Shown one piece after another: positions 8,257-16,566 of a DNA stretch of 64,000 nt. The DNA is from Sulfitobacter litoralis. GTDB taxonomy: Bacteria; Pseudomonadota; Alphaproteobacteria; Rhodobacterales; Rhodobacteraceae. Under the pieces are notes generated by a model. The model ran no database searches and was not told where the DNA came from. It saw only the letters and a list, made by a program, of their open reading frames with translations. A program made the translations under genes and the position numbers. The DNA lies in contig NZ_FNJD01000005.1 of assembly GCF_900103185.1 (NCBI RefSeq), positions 1 through 64,000 of the forward strand, read 5' to 3'. How positions within the stretch are numbered: position 1 is the stretch's first letter; the number at the start of each line of letters is the position of its first letter.

Positions 8257-8577
8257 TCAGGCAGCTTCGGCCTGTTGCGCGGCATGGCGACGCTCTGACT
8301 CTTCGCGCGACAGGGCAACGGATGTCCGAATGCCTTTGCCAACAAAGTCCATCAGACCTTCGACAACACGCTCGTTGGGATCGATGCCGGCGCAGCTCAA
8401 CACTTCGCGGCCATCGCGGGAGCGGGCCCAACGGGCAATCTGTTCTGGACCGTTGCCGTATTTCTTGTCATCGGCAATCGCATCGTCCAATGCAGCCAGT
8501 ACCACAGCTGCGAAAAGTTTGCGGGCACGGTTACCTTGTTCATTGTTAAAGGCAGTGCCATCAACGAAATCTTTCAT
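8257..8577 (-). CDS. Small conserved alphaproteobacterial protein (DUF6280-like)
   Basis: The 106-residue soluble protein begins MKDFVDGTAFNNEQGNRARK and contains KYGNGPEQIARWARSRDGRE. From memory this matches a short family of unknown function confined mostly to Rhodobacterales (DUF6280); the domain number is not checked. The start has a strong AAAGGACG ribosome site. It has no signal peptide, membrane segment or recognisable catalytic motif, and it is predicted mostly helical. It stands alone on the minus strand with its own terminator and is divergent from efp. Confidence 0.7.
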   Translation of the reverse strand: MKDFVDGTAFNNEQGNRARKLFAAVVLAALDDAIADDKKYGNGPEQIARWARSRDGREVLSCAGIDPNERVVEGLMDFVGKGIRTSVALSREESERRHAAQQAEAA

Positions 8578-8798
8578 CTCGTCGTCCTTTCTATTATTCT
8601 TGCTCTTGTCATTTAGGCGTAGGCCTCCTTATGACCGAAAGAGCTCGATTCGGATACACCTTTATTGCATAGCACGCATGCGCCTTTCGCATATCTTTTC
8701 GCTGTTGCAGCATCGGGTGCGCTGTCTTGCGGGGGTCGACGTTGATATATATAGGTCGGGCCAATCTCTCTTCAACTTTAAGGCTACGGTGCTGATAC

Positions 8799-9362
8799 AT
8801 GCCAAAGATTAACGGGAACGAAATTCGGCCAGGAAATGTGCTTGAGCATAACGGTGGTCTGTGGGCGGCGGTCAAGGTCGATCACGTCAAACCGGGCAAG
8901 GGTGGTGCCTTTGCTCAGGTCGAAATGCGCAACCTTCGGAACGGGTCAAAATTGAATGAACGCTTCCGCAGCGCTGACAAGGTTGAAAAGGTCCGCCTAG
9001 AGCAAAAAGACCAACAATTCCTGTATGAAGACGCAGGTATGCTGGTTCTGATGGACACCGAAACATACGAGCAAGTGCAGCTTTCTGCAGAGCTTTTGGG
9101 CGAACGCCGCCCCTTCCTCCAGGACGGTATGATGGTGGTTGTGGAGTATCACGAGGAAGAAGCGCTTAACGCGTCCTTGCCCCAGAAAGTGACCTGCAAA
9201 ATTGTCGAGACAGAGCCGGTCGTCAAAGGCCAGACAGCGGCGAATTCTTTTAAGCCAGCGATCCTGGATAACGGCGTCAAAGTGATGGTCCCGCCCTTCG
9301 TGGGTCAGGACGAAGATATCATCGTGAACACCGAAACCATGGAATATTCCGAACGCGCCTAA
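8799..9362 (+). CDS. efp: Translation elongation factor P
   Basis: EF-P rescues ribosomes stalled at polyproline. The 187-residue protein starts with KOW-like domain I ([15 protein letters not shown]), carrying K34 at the loop tip in [10 protein letters not shown], the position modified by EpmA or other enzymes in many bacteria. Two OB domains follow (middle, [20 protein letters not shown]-terminal, TGT-like region about 130-187). The gene is monocistronic, bounded by a divergent small gene and a strong terminator at 9402. Confidence 0.96.
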   Translation: MPKINGNEIRPGNVLEHNGGLWAAVKVDHVKPGKGGAFAQVEMRNLRNGSKLNERFRSADKVEKVRLEQKDQQFLYEDAGMLVLMDTETYEQVQLSAELLGERRPFLQDGMMVVVEYHEEEALNASLPQKVTCKIVETEPVVKGQTAANSFKPAILDNGVKVMVPPFVGQDEDIIVNTETMEYSERA

Positions 9363-9401
9363 GCTTTGATGTGACGCTACGTCATAGCTTCGCTGCACTG
9401 C

Positions 9402-9429
9402 AGAGCCCCGGTGATGCCGGGGCTCTTTT
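9402..9429 (+). terminator. Rho-independent terminator of efp
   Basis: Stem AGAGCCCCGG / CCGGGGCTCT with a short TGATG loop and a following T-run, 40 bp after the efp stop. Confidence 0.9.
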
Positions 9430-9590
9430 GCGTTTTGCAAGCGGCGCGAAGGCCGACCGACATGGGGTGAAACGTTTGCAAAACGGGTTTTTGTTGCCAA
9501 TCTGCAACTAAATAGACGGTGTGCCTACGCCCTTGCTTTAGACTGCCCGAAATTTGCGCAAAGCGGTCGGCCGGTGTGGCATCCGCCGCC

Positions 9591-10334
9591 CTAGCCGTCG
9601 GTCACCATCGTCACGATGGCGTCGCCTGCCTGCATCGCGGCCGTGGCGCGGTCATACCGAAGATACGCCAGTGCGTGCGTGCCGGTGCGGGTAAAGATCG
9701 TCCCGGCGGGCTTGCCGTTCGCAGTGATGGCGGTGCCTTTTTCAACGGGGGCGCTGATTTCGACCTGGGCCAGGCCTTTGCGTAATTCGGTTTTGTGCTT
9801 CATGCGGGCGGTGACTTCTTGGCCGACATAGCAGCCCTTGCGGAAATCGACGCCATTCAGTCGCTCGAACCCCATCTCGAGGATAAAGCTGTCCAGGGTC
9901 AGCTCTGCGCCGCACTCGGGGATCATATAGGTGACGCGCAGGGCATCCCAATCGGTCGTATCATCCTCTTGCGGCATGTCGCGGTAGGCGCGCCAGCCCA
10001 TGCGGGCGTCGCGGGGGTCGGTATAGGACCCCTCGGGCGCGTCTTCTAGGCCACGGTGCAGATGCAGGCCGGTCGCGTCGATGGTGACGTCGGCGCGCAG
10101 CTTGTACAGCGTCAGACGCTGCACCAGCGCGTCGGCATCGGCCTCGGCGACGTCCAGCAGCACGGCATCGCCGCCCGCTGACAGGAAAAAATCGGTGATG
10201 AATTTGCCCTGTGGCGTCAGGATCGCGGCGTAGATCGGGGCCTGATCCAGCTTGCGAATGTCGTTGGTAACGAGGCCTTGCAGAAAGTCGCGGGTGTCGG
10301 GGCCTGATAGTCTCAGGATGCGGCGGCTGGTCAT
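9591..10334 (-). CDS. ygfZ: YgfZ/GcvT-like folate-binding Fe-S cluster protein
   Basis: The 247-residue protein helps maintain iron-sulfur enzymes in a folate-dependent way. The family signature KGCYVGQEVTAR is present, with the essential Cys. The N-terminus MTSRRILRLSGPDTRDFLQG is the typical start. The chosen ATG at 10334 has AAGGACA eight bases upstream; an in-frame start at 10397 would add 21 hydrophobic residues without a ribosome site. It diverges from the glycosyltransferase gene at 10400. Confidence 0.9.
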   Translation of the reverse strand: MTSRRILRLSGPDTRDFLQGLVTNDIRKLDQAPIYAAILTPQGKFITDFFLSAGGDAVLLDVAEADADALVQRLTLYKLRADVTIDATGLHLHRGLEDAPEGSYTDPRDARMGWRAYRDMPQEDDTTDWDALRVTYMIPECGAELTLDSFILEMGFERLNGVDFRKGCYVGQEVTARMKHKTELRKGLAQVEISAPVEKGTAITANGKPAGTIFTRTGTHALAYLRYDRATAAMQAGDAIVTMVTDG

Positions 10335-10399
10335 ATCGCTTGTCCTTTCAATGATTAACATGACATATAACAGCGCAATTCGAAGCTGAAAGGGCAACC

Positions 10400-11074
10400 A
10401 TGCGCGCGCCTATATCTGTTGTCATTCCCACCTTGAATGCCGAAGCGCCCCTGACCGATTGCCTCACCGCCCTGATGGAGGGGTTGGACGCGGGTCTTAT
10501 CCGCGAGCTGATCATCAGCGACGGGGGCTCGGATGACATGACCCTGACATTGGCGGAAGCTTGGGGCGCAGAGATCATGGCTGGTACGCCGTCGCGCGGC
10601 GGGCAATTGCAGCGCGGCTGTGCCAAGGCGAAAGCGGAATGGTTGTTGGTGCTCCACGCTGATACCCGGCTTGCACCGGGGTGGACGGGGCCTGTCATTG
10701 CACATCTGCGTGGCGAAAAGGCAGGCTGGTTCCAGCTACAGTTCGATCAGGGGGGGCTTGCGGGCAAGGCGGTGGCGGCATGGGCGAACCTGCGCAGCCG
10801 TCTGGGGCTGCCCTACGGAGATCAGGGGCTGTTGCTGCCGCGACATTTGTATCAGTCCGTGGGGGGCTACCCCGATCAGCCGTTGATGGAGGATGTGGCC
10901 CTCGTGCGGGCCCTGCGCGGGCAGCTGGTGGGGCTAGAGGTCACAGCGGTGACGTCGGCGGATAAATATATGCGCCAAGGTTGGCTGCGGCGCGGGTCGC
11001 GGAACCTTTGGACCTTGATCCGCTATTTCGCGGGGGTCACCCCGGCCAAATTGGCCGAGGGATATGCTAAATAG
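10400..11074 (+). CDS. Family 2 glycosyltransferase (TIGR04283-type)
   Basis: The 224-residue protein has a GT-A fold: nucleotide-sugar binding segment ISVVIPTLNAE (5-15), ELIISDGGSDDMT (36-48) and the metal-binding region LLVLHADTRL (about 82-91). The later GDQGLLLPRHLY and GGYPDQPLMEDVAL motifs resemble the small TIGR04283 subfamily, members of which have been linked to arsenosugar synthesis in some bacteria. No arsenic genes are nearby, so the acceptor is unknown. AAGGG precedes the ATG. Confidence 0.8.
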   Translation: MRAPISVVIPTLNAEAPLTDCLTALMEGLDAGLIRELIISDGGSDDMTLTLAEAWGAEIMAGTPSRGGQLQRGCAKAKAEWLLVLHADTRLAPGWTGPVIAHLRGEKAGWFQLQFDQGGLAGKAVAAWANLRSRLGLPYGDQGLLLPRHLYQSVGGYPDQPLMEDVALVRALRGQLVGLEVTAVTSADKYMRQGWLRRGSRNLWTLIRYFAGVTPAKLAEGYAK

Positions 11075-11092
11075 ACAGCGTTGCCGCCTAGA

Positions 11093-12952
11093 CTAGGTGC
11101 CGAACAGCCGAAGCCCGATGCGTTGCAGCAGGTTCGGTTCAACGGGCTTAAGGCCGCGTTCCATACGCCGCATCGCGGCCAGGTTGCGCCCGTCGGTAAC
11201 GGTTTTGCCGTCCTCGAACTGCAGCCGGTAGAGATCGGCATAGATGCCGCCACGCGCCAGCAGGTCTTCGTGTTTGCCTTCGTCCATCACCCGACCACGA
11301 TCCATGACTACGATCTTGTCCGCGCCGCGGATGGTGGACAAACGGTGCGCAATAACCAAAGTTGTCCGCCCTTGTGACAGCCGATCCAGCGCTTGCTGCA
11401 CAACCTTTTCAGACTGCGCGTCCAGCGCACTGGTCGCTTCGTCCAACAGCAAGATCGGCGTGTTGCGCAGCAGCGCACGCGCGATCACGACGCGCTGACG
11501 TTGCCCGCCCGACAGCGCAGAGCCGCGCGGCCCGACGCGGGTTTCCAAACCGTGCTCCAGCTTGGGCAGGAAGTCAGAGACATGGGCGGCGTCCAGCGCC
11601 TGTTGCAGCTCTTTGTCGGTGACGTTCTCGCGGCCCAAAACGATGTTCTCGCGTAGGGTTTCATCAAACAGCAGGGCCTCTTGCGTCACGACAGAGAACA
11701 AGCCGCGCAGGTCGGGAATATCCATGTCAGCCAAAGGCACGCCTGCGATTGTCACGCTCCCCTCTTGCGGGTCAATCAAGCGGGTCAGCAGGTTAAAGAT
11801 GGTCGACTTGCCCGCCCCCGATGCCCCGACAAGCGCCGTCGTCTCGCCTGCAGCGGCATGCAACGTCAGATCGTCCAGAACCTTGGCGTCGCCGTAAGAC
11901 AGGCTCACGCCTTCCAGCGCGATATGGGGGGGCGTTGTGGGCACAGGTACCGGATTGGCGGGCGACTTGAGATGCACTGGCTCGTCCATCAGCTCTTTGA
12001 GCCGTTCAAGCGCTGCGGCAGCGGTCTGCCACAGCCCGCTGATCGCGCCCAGACGGCGCAGCGGGTTAAAGGTAAAGCCCATGGCAGTGAAAAAGGTCAT
12101 GAACTGACCGATGGTCTTGTCGCCCTCGATGATTTCGTTCCCGCCATAGAGGATCACGGCCATGAACCCGATGCCCGAGATGATGTCGATCATCCCCGGA
12201 ATGGCCGAGTTCCCGAAGGAGGCCCGTACCTCGGTGCGGATATAGGTCTTGGTCAGGTCGCGGTATTGCTTGGCTTGATACTTTTCTAGCGCGTTAAGCT
12301 TGATCTGCACGATACCGTGGAACACTTCGTCCAGACGGGTCGATAGGGTTGCACCAAGATCGCGTGCCTCGCGCGACCGCGCCCGCACAAAGCGTTGCGC
12401 CAATGCGGCGGGCATGACCATCAGTGGCAGACCGATACAGGCAAGCAGCGCCCAGACCGGATCAATAGAGATCGCAACACCAAGCAGAACGATCAACCCG
12501 ATCAGGTCGCGCCCCGCACCGGTGATCACGGCCTGCCAGACCGACCCGATGGCATTCACATCCGATTGCACCCGCTGGATCAAAAACCCCGGTGGATGCT
12601 CTTGGTGAAACGCGCCGTCCTGCACCATCATCCGGTCTAGCAGATCAATCCGCATATCAGCGGCGGACTTTTGTTTGATGCGTGTCAGCAGCACCTTTTG
12701 CACGACCCCGGACACAGCCCGCAGCACAAAGATGCCCACCAGCACCAGACCGACCCACAGCAATGCGCCGCTGTCGCCAGCGACAAATACCTGGTCGAAC
12801 ATCGGCTGCATCAGCTTGGCAAGCCCGCCCATGGTCGAGGCCTCGATCGACATGAAGATGATCGCCACGATCAATACCCACATGTGTTTCTTGAGGTAGT
12901 CGCGCCAGAGCCAGGTCAGCAGCTCGCGCGAGGAATAGGTCACATCACTCAT
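11093..12952 (-). CDS. MsbA-like ABC exporter, fused permease and ATPase
   Basis: The 619-residue protein combines a six-helix exporter membrane domain (about 20-310) with a nucleotide-binding domain. Walker A is GASGAGKST (376-384), the signature LSGGQ (480-484) and Walker B LLLDEATSA (501-509), with a later H-loop in VIAHRLST. It works as a homodimer. The closest functional class is lipid A/lipid flippase or multidrug export; the substrate cannot be told from sequence. It converges with the glycosyltransferase gene, only 18 bp apart. Confidence 0.9.
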   Translation of the reverse strand: MSDVTYSSRELLTWLWRDYLKKHMWVLIVAIIFMSIEASTMGGLAKLMQPMFDQVFVAGDSGALLWVGLVLVGIFVLRAVSGVVQKVLLTRIKQKSAADMRIDLLDRMMVQDGAFHQEHPPGFLIQRVQSDVNAIGSVWQAVITGAGRDLIGLIVLLGVAISIDPVWALLACIGLPLMVMPAALAQRFVRARSREARDLGATLSTRLDEVFHGIVQIKLNALEKYQAKQYRDLTKTYIRTEVRASFGNSAIPGMIDIISGIGFMAVILYGGNEIIEGDKTIGQFMTFFTAMGFTFNPLRRLGAISGLWQTAAAALERLKELMDEPVHLKSPANPVPVPTTPPHIALEGVSLSYGDAKVLDDLTLHAAAGETTALVGASGAGKSTIFNLLTRLIDPQEGSVTIAGVPLADMDIPDLRGLFSVVTQEALLFDETLRENIVLGRENVTDKELQQALDAAHVSDFLPKLEHGLETRVGPRGSALSGGQRQRVVIARALLRNTPILLLDEATSALDAQSEKVVQQALDRLSQGRTTLVIAHRLSTIRGADKIVVMDRGRVMDEGKHEDLLARGGIYADLYRLQFEDGKTVTDGRNLAAMRRMERGLKPVEPNLLQRIGLRLFGT

Positions 12953-13068
12953 ATAAAGGCCGGGTTCCTTTGGGCATATATGTCTACGGGTTTACGCAGC
13001 CCTAAGGGGCAGGGCAAGCAGCGCCGCGTGGTTTGTGTGATTGACGCCACGCTGCTTGCGGATAAGTT

Positions 13069-13086
13069 GCAGGAAATTCTTCCTGC
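13069..13086. promoter_or_regulatory. Perfect inverted repeat upstream of the aminotransferase
   Basis: Arms GCAGGAA and TTCCTGC flank ATTC, 18 bp before the ATG at 13104. It could be an operator or an mRNA hairpin near the ribosome site. Confidence 0.4.
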
Positions 13087-13103
13087 ATATGAGGGCTGGT
13101 GCC

Positions 13104-14312
13104 ATGACCAAATTCCGCAATCTGTCGCAAGGGCGCGGCTATCTCGCGATCCCCGGTCCGTCGGTGATGCCCGAGGCTGTGTTGAACGCGATGCATCGTC
13201 CGGCCCCCAATATCTATGCCGGAGAGTTGGTTGATATGATGCCACCCCTGATGGAAGATCTGCGGCGTATCGCGGGCACGCAGCATCACGTAGCGATGTA
13301 TATTGGCAACGGCCACGCCGCTTGGGAGGCCTCGCTGAGCAATGTCGTGGCCCCCGGTGACAAGGTGCTGGTGCCGGCAACCGGGCGATTTGGAATCGGT
13401 TGGGGCGATGCCGCCACAGGGCTTGGCGCGGAAGTGGAGGTCATGGATTTCGGCCTGCAATCCGCCATGGATATCGATCAGATCGCAGAGCGGCTGGAAG
13501 CGGACACAGCCCACGAGATCAAGGTCGTGCTCGCGGTGCATGTGGATACCTCGACCTCTGTTGTCAATGATATCGCCGGCCTGCGCGCTGCGCTTGATGC
13601 AGCGGATCACCCGGCGTTGCTGATGGTGGATTGCATCGCCTCCTTCGCGTGCGACCGGTTCGAGATGGACAACTGGGGCGTCGATGTCATGGTCACCGCC
13701 TGTCAAAAGGGGCTGATGGTCCCGCCCGGTGTCAGCTTTGTATTCTTTAACGACCGCGCCGCCGCCGTGCGCGAGGCACTGCCACGGGTTAGCCGGTTCT
13801 GGGACTGGACCCCGCGCGCCAACCCGCAAGAGTTCTTCCAGTACCACTGTGGCACGGCCCCTACGCATCACATCTATGGACTGCGGGCCGCGCTGGATAT
13901 GATCCACGACGAGGGCATCGAGGCCGTTTGGGACCGGCACGAAACGCTGGCGCGGGCGGTATGGGCCGCCTGCGATGCATGGGGGAGCGCAGGTGATCTG
14001 GCGCTGAACATCGCTGATCCCGCCCTGCGCAGCCACGCTGTCACGGCGCTGCGGCTAAAGGCACCACAGGCCACAGAGTTGCGCGACTGGGTCGAGGGGA
14101 ACATCGGTCTTACGTTGGGCATCGGTCTGGGCATGGCCCCCAAAGATAGCCCCGAAAGCCACGGGTTCTTCCGCTTGGGTCACATGGGGCACGTAAACGG
14201 GCAAATGGTCATGGGGATGCTTGGCGGGATAGAGGCCGGCATGTCCGCGCTTGATATTAAACGCGGCACGGGCGCCCTAGAGGCCGCAGCGAAAGTGATC
14301 GGCGGGGCCTAA
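13104..14312 (+). CDS. Class V PLP aminotransferase (serine/alanine-glyoxylate type)
   Basis: The 402-residue enzyme has the fold-type I class V layout. The start MTKFRNLSQGRGYLAIPGPS is the family's substrate-side segment, and the PLP lysine is K202 in VTACQKGLMVPPG. Relatives transfer the amino group of serine, alanine or ureidoglycine to glyoxylate; which donor is used here is not decided. The ATG at 13104 is preferred over one 63 bases upstream because GAGGG lies just before it and family N-termini begin there. Confidence 0.85.
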   Translation: MTKFRNLSQGRGYLAIPGPSVMPEAVLNAMHRPAPNIYAGELVDMMPPLMEDLRRIAGTQHHVAMYIGNGHAAWEASLSNVVAPGDKVLVPATGRFGIGWGDAATGLGAEVEVMDFGLQSAMDIDQIAERLEADTAHEIKVVLAVHVDTSTSVVNDIAGLRAALDAADHPALLMVDCIASFACDRFEMDNWGVDVMVTACQKGLMVPPGVSFVFFNDRAAAVREALPRVSRFWDWTPRANPQEFFQYHCGTAPTHHIYGLRAALDMIHDEGIEAVWDRHETLARAVWAACDAWGSAGDLALNIADPALRSHAVTALRLKAPQATELRDWVEGNIGLTLGIGLGMAPKDSPESHGFFRLGHMGHVNGQMVMGMLGGIEAGMSALDIKRGTGALEAAAKVIGGA

Positions 14313-14327
14313 CCCCGCCGCGCCGCG

Positions 14328-15431
14328 TTAGGCTTTTCGCGCATCCGCGAGTGCCGCGGGCAAGGCCGCGGCAAAAACATCAAGGTTTTCCGACGTGCCA
14401 CAGCTGACGCGGATGCAGCGGTTTTGCGGCGCGGCAAATGGCATGCGCACAAAGACACCGCGCGCCACCAGCCCGTCCAGCACCGCCTTCGCAAAGCTGC
14501 CGTCAGCACCGCAGTCGATTGCGACGAAATTCGCGGCAGAGGGCAGGGCCGTCAGCCCGTTGTCAGATGCGATCTGCGCGATCCGGTCGCGTGCGATGGC
14601 AATCTGAGCTTGAATATGTGCCAGCCAATTGCTGTCTTGCAGCGCAGCGAGGGCACCTGCTTGGGCAGCACGGTTCATCCCAAAGTGGTTTCGCACCTTG
14701 CCAAAGGCCGTAATCAAATCGGGCGCAGCGATGGCATAGCCGACCCGCGCCCCTGCCAATCCATGCGCCTTGGAAAAGGTGCGCATGCGGATCAGGCGCG
14801 GATCATCGGCAGGCAGGTCGGGGGCGGTCCCATCGGGGGCGCAATCGACATAGGCCTCGTCGAGCACCAGCAAGCATCCTTGCGGCAACGCCTCTAACGC
14901 GCGGGTGATGACGTGTCCGTCGTGCCAGCTGCCCATGGGATTGTCTGGGTTGGCCAGATAGACCAGCTTGGCGCCTACCTCGGCGGCCTTGGCAAACAGC
15001 GCTGCCGGATCCTCATGATCGTCCGCATAGGGCACTTTGTGAAGCTCCCCACCAAAGCCCGCCACGTGATAGTTAAATGTCGGATAGGCCCCATCCGAGG
15101 TCACGACCGCATCGCCGTCTGCCACCATGAGGCGCACAAGATAGCTCAGCAACCCGTCGATGCCTTCGCCAACGATGATGTTCTCGGGCGTGATGCCATG
15201 ATGCGCTGCAAGGGCCGCGCGCAGATCATGGCTCTCGGGATCGCCATACATCCACTGTTCGGTTTTTGCCATCGCATCGATCGCGCTGGGGGAGGGGCCA
15301 AAGACGTTCTCGTTCGCCCCCAGCCGCGCGCTAAAGGCGCGGCCCATGGCGCGTTCCTGCGTTTCGGGACCGACAAACGGCACGGTAGAGGGTAGGGCGT
15401 CGGCAAGCGGGGTGAGGCGATACTGTGTCAT
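14328..15431 (-). CDS. Class I/II aminotransferase, histidinol-phosphate aminotransferase-like
   Basis: The 367-residue PLP enzyme shows LGANENVFGPSP near the N-terminus, YLANPDNPMGSW (about 158-169), DEAYVDCAPD and the Schiff-base lysine K221 in TFSKAHGLAGARVGY. This is HisC-like sequence. Roseobacters carry several HisC paralogues, and no his genes are adjacent, so an aromatic or other amino acid substrate is also possible. It converges with the class V aminotransferase gene. Confidence 0.85.
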   Translation of the reverse strand: MTQYRLTPLADALPSTVPFVGPETQERAMGRAFSARLGANENVFGPSPSAIDAMAKTEQWMYGDPESHDLRAALAAHHGITPENIIVGEGIDGLLSYLVRLMVADGDAVVTSDGAYPTFNYHVAGFGGELHKVPYADDHEDPAALFAKAAEVGAKLVYLANPDNPMGSWHDGHVITRALEALPQGCLLVLDEAYVDCAPDGTAPDLPADDPRLIRMRTFSKAHGLAGARVGYAIAAPDLITAFGKVRNHFGMNRAAQAGALAALQDSNWLAHIQAQIAIARDRIAQIASDNGLTALPSAANFVAIDCGADGSFAKAVLDGLVARGVFVRMPFAAPQNRCIRVSCGTSENLDVFAAALPAALADARKA

Positions 15432-15568
15432 GGGGATCAGCTACTGCATCTGCCATGCTTCGGGCAAGTGACATCAGCATGCTCGCGCGCGGTTTTGGGT
15501 GCCGTAGCGTTTCGCTTTGCAACACGCGGGCTTCGTGGCCAAACTAGCCAAAATTCAAGGAGGATCCT

Positions 15569-16360
15569 ATGAGCCGCGTTTCCGTCACCTATGACAATCA
15601 AATTGCCCATGTGCGCCTGACCCGCGCCGACAAAATGAATGCCGTTGACCAAGACATGATTGATGCTGTGATCGCTGCCGGAAACGAGGTGGCTGCATCA
15701 AATGCGCGGGCAGTGGTTATTTCGGGCGAAGGTAAGGCATTCTGCGCTGGCATCGATATCGGTGGCATGGGCGCTTTGGCCGGCGGCGACCCGACCGAAC
15801 GGATGATGACGCGCACCCACGGCGACGGGACCACGAACCAGTGGCAAGAGGTCGCGATGGTCTGGACCCGCCTCGGTGTGCCCGTGATCGCTGCACTGCA
15901 TGGCAAGACCTATGGCGCGGGCCTGCAACTGGCGCTCGGGGCGGATATCCGCATCGCGGCCCCCGATACCGAAATGGCCGTAATGGAAATGAAATGGGGG
16001 ATCGTGCCGGATATGGGCGGCATGGTGTTGCTGCCCAAACTGGTGCGTGGCGATGTGTTGCGACTGTTGACCTATACCGCACAACCCATCGGGGCAGAAC
16101 AGGCCGAACGCTGGGGGCTAGTCACGCAGATCGCTGAAGACTCGCTGGCTGCCGCCATGGCGCTCGCCACGACAATCGCCGGCAAAAGCCCAAGCGCGAT
16201 AAAAGCTGCTAAACGTCTCACCGCCTTTGCCGAGGTAGGCGATGCGGATGCCGTATTGCTGGCGGAATCCCGTGAACAGGCGGCACTGCTGGGACGCCCC
16301 CACCAGATGGAGGTTATTGCCGCAGAGTTCGGCAAACGCCCCGCCGTCTTCAAAGACTAG
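15569..16360 (+). CDS. Enoyl-CoA hydratase/isomerase (crotonase) family protein
   Basis: The 263-residue protein has the crotonase oxyanion-hole segments VISGEGKAFCAGIDIGGM (about 48-65) and HGKTYGAGLQLALGADIRIA (about 110-129). The latter lacks the Glu found in true hydratases at the usual GG(G)-E position, having YGAGLQ instead. The later EMKWGIVPDMGG fits members that act as hydratases or isomerases. A strong AAGGAGGA precedes the ATG. It stands alone between converging aminotransferase and valS units. Confidence 0.88.
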   Translation: MSRVSVTYDNQIAHVRLTRADKMNAVDQDMIDAVIAAGNEVAASNARAVVISGEGKAFCAGIDIGGMGALAGGDPTERMMTRTHGDGTTNQWQEVAMVWTRLGVPVIAALHGKTYGAGLQLALGADIRIAAPDTEMAVMEMKWGIVPDMGGMVLLPKLVRGDVLRLLTYTAQPIGAEQAERWGLVTQIAEDSLAAAMALATTIAGKSPSAIKAAKRLTAFAEVGDADAVLLAESREQAALLGRPHQMEVIAAEFGKRPAVFKD

Positions 16361-16376
16361 CGTCACAAAAAAGTCA

Positions 16377-16402
16377 GCCCCGCCTGATTGCTCAGACGGG
16401 GC
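16377..16402 (-). terminator. Terminator-like hairpin downstream of valS
   Basis: GCCCCG / CGGGGC outer stem plus CTGA / TCAG inner stem; on the minus strand the hairpin is followed by GACTTTTTT, so it can end transcription coming from valS. Confidence 0.65.
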
Positions 16403-16403
16403 C

Positions 16404-16413
16404 TTCCAAATGG
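16404..16413 (+). repeat. Partial copy of dispersed repeat R1
   Basis: TTCCAAATGG, the outer half of the R1 repeat, lies 53 bp before the complete copy at 16466. Confidence 0.5.
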
Positions 16414-16465
16414 ACGATCTTTGCTTCCCAGCGAGGACCGCAGATCAATCAGCGCAGACATTCAT

Positions 16466-16557
16466 TTCCAAATGGTAAAAAAATCCTCGCCGAAGGCCTC
16501 TTTTGGTGCGTCAAAAGAGTTTTTAGCCTTCGGCGAGGATTTAAAGCCATTTGGAAG
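16466..16557. repeat. Dispersed repeat R1 as a 92-bp nested inverted repeat
   Basis: The left copy (16466-16497) is TTCCAAATGG, seven-base A-rich spacer, TCCTCGCCGAAGGC. The right copy (16526-16557) is its reverse complement. Between them an 8-bp palindrome CTCTTTTG / CAAAAGAG (16498-16519) caps the structure. One half recurs at 27621-27652. It lies in the space between the convergent crotonase and valS genes. Confidence 0.8.
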
Positions 16558-16566
16558 CAGCCCGGA

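Noticed and set aside
9450-9575. GGCCGACCG and CGGTCGGCC pair after efp
   Set aside because: The 9-bp arms are over 100 bp apart with no other structure; chance in GC-rich DNA is likely.
16377-16557. CRISPR array, considered because of repeated blocks
   Set aside because: The blocks are inverted copies with one short spacer, not regularly spaced direct repeats, and no cas genes are nearby.
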